Source: Pedobacter metabolipauper (GTDB lineage Bacteria; Bacteroidota; Bacteroidia; Sphingobacteriales; Sphingobacteriaceae). Taken from it: a stretch of DNA of 64,000 bases. The first letter of the stretch is position 1; each line of letters starts with the position of its first letter. Made by a program: the position numbers and the translations under genes. Location of the stretch: positions 1,285,254-1,349,253 of the forward strand of contig NZ_SNYC01000004.1 of the NCBI RefSeq assembly GCF_004362715.1. The letters are read 5' to 3'. The notes beneath the pieces are model-generated. The model saw only the letters and a list, made by a program, of their open reading frames with translations, made no database searches and had not been told where the DNA came from. Shown one piece after another: positions 16,707-24,082 of the stretch.

Positions 16707-18395
16707 TTATAATTTAGGACTTGAAAAGCCAAGGTTTTTCATTCCTGTTTTTACTTCAGGGCAGCTCATGAATAAGTTCCACAACAATGCACTGCGGTGA
16801 TTTTCGATCATCACAATAACAGGTCCCTGATCTATTGCGAGTGTTGAGGTGGCAAACCAGGTATCATGTAAGGAGAAGGCATCGGTAAAACCGTATTCAT
16901 TCCAGATCTTGTCACCAAGCTTGTAGTAAAAGAACTTCAGTGCTTTCATGGACTCTTCCGGGGTATATGGAAAAGAAGCCAGGGCTGCAGTAGGAGAGAT
17001 GACACCATTGTCATTCGCCGGTTCATGCGCCAGGTAACCATTGATGTCATCACTGGCGGTTAGTCCCCAGCAATTTTCACCATAGCCAAAAAAGTTCTTA
17101 GGATTGGCTTTTGAGTAATTATAATGGATCAACGCGTGTGCCTTGTTTTGAGTTTCATAATTGGCATAGGCATCGGTTAGGCCCATCGGGTTGATGCCCA
17201 GAAAGGAATAGTGTGCAAAGAATAAGGGGCCTCCGCTTGCCGGCCCTAAGGGCAGCTGTACACCGTAATAACTGTTTCCGTTTTTGATGGAACCGCCATT
17301 GGCCCATCCGCTGTCGTACACTGCTTTAGGTATGGAATGCGTAGTAGACGAAGCGGCAAGAACATAAGTAACCAGGGCTTCATTCCATCCCCGGAGTGGT
17401 ACATTCATTTCCCAATTAAAATTGGGGCTCCAGTGCCAGTATAAGGTATTGCTGTTGTCTTTACGGTACCAGTCCCATTCTACGGCACCGTATAGTGCAT
17501 TGATGTCCGCTCTTAGTGCAGATTCAGCAGCATCTGCAGCGTTGAAATACTGACGTACGGTAAGTAGTCCCTCCATCAGAAAAGAGGTTTCTACAAGATC
17601 ACCACCGTTATCCTTTGTGCTGAAAGCAATGACCTTTCCGGTATTGCCGTCTATCCAGTGCGGATAGGCACCATGAAAACGATCCGCTGTCTTTAGAAAG
17701 CCAATGATCTTTTGGAGCCTCGCCAAACCTTCAGCCCTGCTGATGAAATTGCGGTGGATGCCGGTGATGATGGCCATCAGGCCAAATCCGGTTCCGCCTG
17801 TAGTTACCGTATTTCCAGATGTATTTCTTTCGCGGGCCATTCCGCTTACCGGATGCCCGAAGTCCCAGAAGTATTTAAAGGTTTGCTGCTGTACCAGCGT
17901 AAGCAGGGCTTCATCAGAAATTTCCGGAAATTTATTAGCCGGATCTACTTCGGTAACAAAATTCGCCGTAATGCCGCTGAGCAGACTGCCGCCTCTGGCC
18001 GATTTTAACCGTGTTGTTGCATCCAGAAAATACTTGGTTACTGGCAGTAATGGTGTTTTTGGTGTGATGATCACGGTTTTATTGTCGTCCGCATACGTAA
18101 TAGTCAGGGCCACCGCCGTATTGTTCTTGTCTTTCAGCGTAATCCCGCCCTCTGAGCCTTCAATCGTAGTTTTATCGATTGCTTCAGAAAAGGAGATTTT
18201 GAATACAGAATTGCGGATGATTCCATAGTAACTGAAACCCGCACTCAGTTCATTTACTTTTAATGCAGTGAAAGTGAATGATACCGGAGTTGGATCAGGC
18301 GGATCTACTACGGTATCCTGTTCATCTTTTTTACAGGATACCAGCAGCAGCAAGACGGCAAAGGCAGCATAACAATAGGTACGGATCATCATCAC
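16707..18395 (-). CDS. GH144-type endo-beta-1,2-glucanase homologue with Ig-like domain, lipoprotein
   Basis: 562 residues. LLLLVSCKKDE gives a lipobox with Cys near residue 21; three ATG codons in a row leave the exact start open. Residues about 35-150 look like a bacterial Ig-like (BIG_5) domain: KISFSEAIDKTTIEG and KTVIITPKTPLLPVTKYFL. From about 160 on it repeats the fold of the next gene: FKYFWDFGHPVSGMARER, DNGGDLVETSFLMEGLL, YWHWSPNFNWEMN, EYGFTDAFSLHDTWF. The lipid anchor suggests surface location, where it would cut long chains before SusC uptake, with the sister enzyme working in the periplasm. That division of work is inferred. Confidence 0.85.
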   Translation of the reverse strand: MMMIRTYCYAAFAVLLLLVSCKKDEQDTVVDPPDPTPVSFTFTALKVNELSAGFSYYGIIRNSVFKISFSEAIDKTTIEGSEGGITLKDKNNTAVALTITYADDNKTVIITPKTPLLPVTKYFLDATTRLKSARGGSLLSGITANFVTEVDPANKFPEISDEALLTLVQQQTFKYFWDFGHPVSGMARERNTSGNTVTTGGTGFGLMAIITGIHRNFISRAEGLARLQKIIGFLKTADRFHGAYPHWIDGNTGKVIAFSTKDNGGDLVETSFLMEGLLTVRQYFNAADAAESALRADINALYGAVEWDWYRKDNSNTLYWHWSPNFNWEMNVPLRGWNEALVTYVLAASSTTHSIPKAVYDSGWANGGSIKNGNSYYGVQLPLGPASGGPLFFAHYSFLGINPMGLTDAYANYETQNKAHALIHYNYSKANPKNFFGYGENCWGLTASDDINGYLAHEPANDNGVISPTAALASFPYTPEESMKALKFFYYKLGDKIWNEYGFTDAFSLHDTWFATSTLAIDQGPVIVMIENHRSALLWNLFMSCPEVKTGMKNLGFSSPKL

Positions 18396-18417
18396 GAATG
18401 GGGTTTAGGGCAAAAGG

Positions 18418-19293
18418 CTACCTGCCTTTTGCTTCCAGTTTATAAATTGCACCTACTTCTGTAGCGGCAAGGGCTTTATTGTAAATACGCATTTCATCCA
18501 GCATTCCGGTATATGGGAGCATCCAGGAGTCTGGAGTACCCCATGGGGTACCCAGCTGCTGCTGAAAACCGCCAATGATAAAGCGGGATGCATCCGTCAT
18601 GGTGATGTTGCCAAGCGGAGCGGTTCCGTTCTTGCGGTCAGACATGCTTACCGGGATCGTTAATGCCGTACCGTTTACATACATGGTATATTTAGAGGTT
18701 GCCGCATCGTACGAAAAGGCAAAATGTGTCCATTTTCCATAAATACCATTGATCCTTAAGTCATTTGTAAATTCTGCCCACTGACCGCCAAAATGTGTTT
18801 TAACCAGCATTTTGTCATCTGTAGTGCTGTTGCCTTCTATGGTAAAGAACAGGTTGCCCCAAAAATCACTTGTTCTTGGCAGCATAAATACAGCTTGTGC
18901 ACCTCCGGTATGCCGGTCGGTCTTGATCCATAAGGTAGTGGTAAAGCTGTTCAGGTCTTTCAGGTTGGTGCCTGGCGTAGTTGCATAGGTTACAAATCCA
19001 TTGCTGCTGCCTTTATACGCATTTCCTTTAATTCCTTCGGCATAGGAGATGTTTGTAGCCACGCCTTCCATTCCGCTTTTCTTCTCTTTGGTGGTATTCT
19101 CAAAATCCCAGTGCGCCACTAAATTAGCAGGTGCTACATCGTCTGCAAACACGAAGCCATCGATAGCAGGCTGCTGTGGGGCGTAATCATTTGCCTCTTC
19201 CTGGCATCCAGCGAAGATGGAGAATACAGAGCATGTTGCGATTAACGCCAGGTTACCCAGCGTTAATCTTATGTTGTTTTTAAATAATTTCAT
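18418..19293 (-). CDS. LamG/concanavalin-like lipoprotein, candidate surface glycan-binding protein
   Basis: 291 residues. The leader ends at a lipobox (SIFAGC, Cys about 29). The mature part contains a LamG_3-type concanavalin-like domain: NLVAHWDFENTTKEKKSG, GNAYKGSSNGFVTYA, TTLWIKTDRHTGGAQAVFM, YGKWTHFAFSYDAATSKYT and GMLDEMRIYNKALAATEV, the usual end of such domains. It lies directly after susD with 12 bp between, the common place for a surface glycan-binding protein (SusE/F role). No enzyme motif seen. Binding partner would be the locus glycan. Confidence 0.85.
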   Translation of the reverse strand: MKLFKNNIRLTLGNLALIATCSVFSIFAGCQEEANDYAPQQPAIDGFVFADDVAPANLVAHWDFENTTKEKKSGMEGVATNISYAEGIKGNAYKGSSNGFVTYATTPGTNLKDLNSFTTTLWIKTDRHTGGAQAVFMLPRTSDFWGNLFFTIEGNSTTDDKMLVKTHFGGQWAEFTNDLRINGIYGKWTHFAFSYDAATSKYTMYVNGTALTIPVSMSDRKNGTAPLGNITMTDASRFIIGGFQQQLGTPWGTPDSWMLPYTGMLDEMRIYNKALAATEVGAIYKLEAKGR

Positions 19294-19305
19294 GGTGTTG
19301 ATGGT

Positions 19306-20796
19306 TTAGTTGTAACCTTGGTTTTGTGTCAATACTCCTGCACTAAGATCAATCTCATCAGCAGGAATTGGCCATACTTCATTCTTATTTGCTTTCCAGC
19401 CTTTAGGGCCGAAAATGGCTAAGGCACGTCCCTGACGGATCACATCAAAATAACGGTCAAATTCCATAGCCAGCTCTACTTGTCTTTCATGCCAGATGGC
19501 TGTTCTAAGCAATACTTTATCACTTGTCGTTACATCTGCCAGGATGAGCGGATTGCCTTGTCTGGCGCGTAACCGGACTGCATTTAACGATAATTTGGCT
19601 TTTGCTGGATCATTCAGCTCATTGGCAGCCTCTGCATTCATCAGCAGGACTTCTGCATAGCGGATTACCCGTACATTCTGATCAGCACCCTGGTTAAATC
19701 CATTCACGAAATAACTGGAAGGCACGTATGATTTTTGGTTGTACATCGGATTCGCACCAGTAGCTGGAATCACATCGCCTTGTGGTGTGGTTTCTCCACG
19801 GAAAATGATGGTTGCATTCATTCTTGGGTCATCGGTCTCAAACGCATCAACAAGCGCTTGTGTTGGGATGTTAAAACCCCATCCGCCCCAGTTAACGCCA
19901 GCTACACCCTGAACCTGTGAGTACTGGCTGCTGGATGCATCGGCAATGGACTGAACCAGCTGGGCCTGTATTTCGAATACAGACTCTGAGTTGTTTTCAT
20001 TCGGAATTCTAAACGTACCCTCAAAGCTTGGAAATAGGCTGTAGCCCATACCCATCACGGTATTGGTAAGTGCCAGTACCTGATCCCATTTTTGCTGGTA
20101 CATCGATACCTTGGCGTGCAAGGCCAGTGCCGCTCCCCTGGTAATGCGGCCAATGTCTGCCGTTACATTTGTTGGAGGCAGTACTGCTGCGGCCTCTGAA
20201 AGATCAGTTTCAATAGCTGCCCATACCTGTGCTTTAGGGGTACGCGGCAGATTGTATTCGCTCGCATCTTTTGGCAGGCTTAAACGCAAAGGGACATCAC
20301 CAAATGCCCTTACCAGCCTAAAGTAAGAGTAGGCCCTTACAAATTTGGCCTCAGCAAGATATTTGCTTTTAAGAGTGGCATCCATGTTGATCCCTGGAAC
20401 ATTGCCCAGGATCTGGTTGGCCAGGTTGATGTTTTGATATTGTCCTTTCCAGAAGTCTTTCAATTGTCCTTCTGTGGAGGTTGCTGTAAAATTGTCAAAG
20501 TTATTGTGGAAAGGTGCATCACTTGGAATACTGCCTTTTTCTGCTTCATCAGATCCCATGCTCTCTATTGCAATTGGGGCAAATGCCGTATTTTCCCAGC
20601 TGCGTAGGTTTGCATACATCGCATTTACAGCTTTAGATGCATCTTCCTGATTTTTCCAGAATTCTGTAGCCTGTGGTTTCCCCTGGGGGTCGACTTCTAA
20701 AAAGCTCTTTTTACATCCTTGCGAAAGTACCAGTACGCTTAATGCAGCGAAGGCAAGGCGTTTAGAAACGGAGTTGTTTTTTATATTAAATTTCAT
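19306..20796 (-). CDS. susD: SusD/RagB family outer-membrane nutrient-binding lipoprotein
   Basis: 496 residues. Lipobox LSQGC (Cys about 28) anchors it on the outer membrane surface. SusD traits are clear: EATEFWKNQEDASKAVNAMY near the front, the TPR-like region with YFRLVRAFGDVPLRL, and the C-terminal NPMYNQKSYVPSSYF, IRYAEVLLMNAEAANELN and IWHERQVELAMEFDRYFDVIRQG. It forms the lid over the SusC transporter and captures oligosaccharides. The SusC stop is 11 bp upstream. Confidence 0.96.
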   Translation of the reverse strand: MKFNIKNNSVSKRLAFAALSVLVLSQGCKKSFLEVDPQGKPQATEFWKNQEDASKAVNAMYANLRSWENTAFAPIAIESMGSDEAEKGSIPSDAPFHNNFDNFTATSTEGQLKDFWKGQYQNINLANQILGNVPGINMDATLKSKYLAEAKFVRAYSYFRLVRAFGDVPLRLSLPKDASEYNLPRTPKAQVWAAIETDLSEAAAVLPPTNVTADIGRITRGAALALHAKVSMYQQKWDQVLALTNTVMGMGYSLFPSFEGTFRIPNENNSESVFEIQAQLVQSIADASSSQYSQVQGVAGVNWGGWGFNIPTQALVDAFETDDPRMNATIIFRGETTPQGDVIPATGANPMYNQKSYVPSSYFVNGFNQGADQNVRVIRYAEVLLMNAEAANELNDPAKAKLSLNAVRLRARQGNPLILADVTTSDKVLLRTAIWHERQVELAMEFDRYFDVIRQGRALAIFGPKGWKANKNEVWPIPADEIDLSAGVLTQNQGYN

Positions 20797-20807
20797 GATT
20801 CTGCGGA

Positions 20808-23800
20808 TTAAAAAGTTACATTCAGACCAAAACGGTAGGTAGCAGACAATGGATATACGCTATTGTCGATACCCGCATTTACAGGATTACCTCCGGATAC
20901 CTCTGGCGAGAAGCCTGTGTATTTGAAGAAATTAAATGCATTTTGTGCATCAGCAAATACACGGATCCGCTGTAGTTTTAATTTGGACATTAAGCTGGCA
21001 GGTAAATTATACCCAAGCTGAATGTTCCTGATCCTGAAGTAGCTGCCATCTTCTACGTACCACGAGTTTGGATTTGCATTTTGTCCACCGCCAATATCTG
21101 CACTTGGGTAGGAATTTGAAGTACCCTCTCCATGCCAGCGGTTGTCAAAGAAGTCTTTTGAATAGTTCTCCGCACCAAATCTCAATCCTTTGTTTGCATT
21201 GTATACTTTTACACCTGCAACACCCTGGAAGTCTACCGCCAGGTCAAAGTTTTTGTAGGCGAATGAGGTATTAAAGCCATAAGTATATTTTGGGCTTGGA
21301 TTGCCTAAAGACACCCGGTCTTTCAGGTTGATGATTCCGTCACCATTGATGTCTGCATATTTGAAATCACCCGGACGGGCGCTGGCGCTTTGTGCGGAAT
21401 TGGCAATTTCTGCTGTATTCTGGAAGATGCCATCAACCAGTAAGCCGAAGAACTGCCCGATTGGCTGTCCAACAATGGTACGTGTGCTCAGCAATCCGCT
21501 GGTAGCAGCACTACCACCGGCAAAAATTGGGTTTGCACCGGTCTCTGTCGACAATACCGTATTGTTGTTGATGCTGAAGTTACCATTTAGTGCGTAAGAG
21601 AAACCATTCTCCAGTTTTTCGTTCCAGCCAAGGGTTAATTCAACCCCTCTGTTGCGGAAGGAAGCCTGGTTTCCAATGATGGAACTTCCGGAAGTACCGA
21701 TAGAACCCAGTACCGGAATATCAAAAATACCGTTTAAGGTCTTTTTCTCATAAAAGTCCAGCTCAAAATTCAACCGGTTATTCAATGAGGTACCCTCGAC
21801 GGCCAAATCTATACCCTGTCCTTTTTCCCAGTAGGTAACAGGAGGGACAATAGAAGTGATGCTTCCGCCTTGTGCAGGCTGCCCGTTATAAATGGCGGTA
21901 AATTGTCCTTTTTGATCTACCAGTATGGTTGATAGGTTGGTAGGTACGCCTGAATTTCCGACGATACCAAAGCTACCCCTGAATTTTAAGGTGTTGAACA
22001 GCTTCTGGTCTTTCATGAAATCTTCATCACTGATGATCCATCCGGCACCCACTGAAGGGAAGTAACCCCATCGCTGATCTCCCGTAAATTTAGAGGATCC
22101 ATCTGCACGCAAAGATGCATTTAACAGATACCGGTTTTTAAAGGAGTAGTTTACCCTTCCAAAATAAGAAGCTGCAGTAGACATGTCGCCACTATCGTTA
22201 ATGCTTCTTGGAAACTGCGCATTCTGTCCGTTTGGTGTGCCTAATGTTAAATACCGGTCGCCATCCCTGGTGTTCGGAACATTATAGGCAGAAGCAGTAA
22301 GGGCATATGATTTATACCGCTGTGCAGTCTGACCAGCAAGCAGGGTAAACCGGTGATCACCAAGGATCTTGTTATAGGTTAATGTATTTTCAATGATCCA
22401 GTTGCGGGTCTCCGCTCTTGAAATGCTCAGTAAGCTATTGTCGTTTCTCTGAACCTGTGTGGCCTTATAGACCGGGTTATAGCCAACTACCTCTCCGTTT
22501 CCAAATTCACCACCGAAGCTGGTACGTAAGGTTAGGTCTTTGATGATCTTTAGTTCAGCAAATACATTACCGGTAACGCGGTAGTTTTTAGAGTTCTGGT
22601 CAAAAAAGTCGAGTTGTGCCCTTGGGTTATTTGGCTGTGATCCTACCGGGTAATCATTCGGATCGCCGTAGCTTCCGTCTGCATAGAATTGCGGTACAAC
22701 AGGGGCTGCGGTATAGGCCTTGTAAACGATGCCACCTGGCAGATCTGCCGACTGGTTCGATTGAAGGATTACATTGTAGCCCAATTTGATATAATCTACA
22801 GGCGTGAAATCTCCGGTAAACCTTCCGGTAAACCGTTCAAAGTCATTCGTTTTAATGATCCCTTCCTGTTTCAAATAACCTGCAGAAAAGCTATAGCTGG
22901 ATTTTTCTGCCGAGCCTCCAACGGTAACGTTGTGATTGGTTTGCAAAGCATCCCTTAAAATTACATTCAGCCAGTTGGTGCCTTCACCGTATTGAGCAGT
23001 ATTTGAAAAAGAAAGCGGCTTTTGCTGAACGCTGTTCTGCTCGTTGATCAGTGTGGCGTATTCTGTACCATTGGCCATATCAACCTGGTTTGTTGCTCTT
23101 TGGTAGCCAACATATCCATCATAGCTGACGGTTGTTTTTCCTTTACCTTTTTTGGTAGTGATCAGCACCACACCATTTGCTGCGCGCACGCCATAAATGG
23201 ATTGTGAAGACGCATCTTTTAAGATAGACATACTTTCTACATCATTTGGGTTTAGGAAACTGATGTCATCATACCAAACACCATCCACTACATAGAGTGG
23301 GTTTACACTGCCATACACAGAACCGACACCACGGATGCGGATCTGTGGTGATGAACCTGGTGATCCTGAATTGGTGATCTGAACGCCTGCTACTTTCCCC
23401 TGTAATGCGCTTAGTGCATTTGTAGAGGCTTGTTTGGAGATCTCTTCTCCTTTTACATTCGCAACAGCACCGGTCACATCGATCTTTCGCTGTGTTCCGT
23501 AGCCGACCACAACTACTGCTTCCAGGCTTTGCGAGCTTGGCGCCAGGGCGACATTAATGGTGGTTTGATTGTTTACTGCAACTTCTTTTATAGTGTAGCC
23601 TATATAAGAAAAAACCAGTGTAGCATTAGCTGGTGCGTTAATTGAATAGCTGCCTGTGGCATCTGTTTGTGTTCCTGTTTGCGTTCCTTTTACCAGGATG
23701 CTCACCCCTGGAAGAGAGGTTTTGTCATCATCGTCCGTAACCACACCCCGAACAGTGATGTTCTGTGCGAATGCGGAATTGATTAAAAGAAAGCATAGGA

Positions 23801-23837
23801 AAGTTAAAACAGAAAATTTAGTAAAGATTCGTTTCAT
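20808..23837 (-). CDS. susC: SusC/RagA family TonB-dependent outer-membrane transporter
   Basis: 1009 residues. Signal peptide about 1-24 (cut after AFA), then a carboxypeptidase-regulatory-like domain (VRGVVTDDDDKTSLPGVS, about 28-112) and the plug starting at VVVGYGTQRKIDVTGAV with IRIRGVGSVYGSVNPLYVVDG. The rest is a 22-strand barrel ending in aromatic-rich YRFGLNVTF. There is no N-terminal STN domain, so signalling is not through an anti-sigma factor but through the regulator encoded next to it. It imports large oligosaccharides with TonB energy. First gene of the glycan operon. Confidence 0.97.
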   Translation of the reverse strand: MKRIFTKFSVLTFLCFLLINSAFAQNITVRGVVTDDDDKTSLPGVSILVKGTQTGTQTDATGSYSINAPANATLVFSYIGYTIKEVAVNNQTTINVALAPSSQSLEAVVVVGYGTQRKIDVTGAVANVKGEEISKQASTNALSALQGKVAGVQITNSGSPGSSPQIRIRGVGSVYGSVNPLYVVDGVWYDDISFLNPNDVESMSILKDASSQSIYGVRAANGVVLITTKKGKGKTTVSYDGYVGYQRATNQVDMANGTEYATLINEQNSVQQKPLSFSNTAQYGEGTNWLNVILRDALQTNHNVTVGGSAEKSSYSFSAGYLKQEGIIKTNDFERFTGRFTGDFTPVDYIKLGYNVILQSNQSADLPGGIVYKAYTAAPVVPQFYADGSYGDPNDYPVGSQPNNPRAQLDFFDQNSKNYRVTGNVFAELKIIKDLTLRTSFGGEFGNGEVVGYNPVYKATQVQRNDNSLLSISRAETRNWIIENTLTYNKILGDHRFTLLAGQTAQRYKSYALTASAYNVPNTRDGDRYLTLGTPNGQNAQFPRSINDSGDMSTAASYFGRVNYSFKNRYLLNASLRADGSSKFTGDQRWGYFPSVGAGWIISDEDFMKDQKLFNTLKFRGSFGIVGNSGVPTNLSTILVDQKGQFTAIYNGQPAQGGSITSIVPPVTYWEKGQGIDLAVEGTSLNNRLNFELDFYEKKTLNGIFDIPVLGSIGTSGSSIIGNQASFRNRGVELTLGWNEKLENGFSYALNGNFSINNNTVLSTETGANPIFAGGSAATSGLLSTRTIVGQPIGQFFGLLVDGIFQNTAEIANSAQSASARPGDFKYADINGDGIINLKDRVSLGNPSPKYTYGFNTSFAYKNFDLAVDFQGVAGVKVYNANKGLRFGAENYSKDFFDNRWHGEGTSNSYPSADIGGGQNANPNSWYVEDGSYFRIRNIQLGYNLPASLMSKLKLQRIRVFADAQNAFNFFKYTGFSPEVSGGNPVNAGIDNSVYPLSATYRFGLNVTF

Positions 23838-23893
23838 ACTGTTTATTTATATTAGTTGGTGTAAATCTCAGCCTACTAAATGGCTAAAACAAA

Positions 23894-23911
23894 TAATGTA
23901 CCTCTACATTA
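23894..23911. promoter_or_regulatory. Inverted repeat TAATGTA-N4-TACATTA upstream of susC, candidate operator
   Basis: A perfect 7-bp dyad (23894-23900 and 23905-23911, spacer CCTC) lies 57-74 bp upstream of the susC ATG, in the 245-bp gap between regulator and operon. That is the right size and place for binding of a dimeric helix-turn-helix protein such as the neighbouring regulator. No exact TAnnTTTG box was found at susC, which would fit a promoter needing an activator. Confidence 0.45.
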
Positions 23912-24082
23912 ATACAACATAGGGAAGTGTGTACTGGCTTAAAGAAGGAAACCTAAATGGTTATTGGTTCAGAAAACGCCTTTGTTATTGCATAGGACGG
24001 GTAAGCAGGGCATAGAAATGCAGGGGGTAAAAAGGGGAATGTGGTATTGGTTTTTGGGGGTATGAGAGGTAATGATGTAGTG

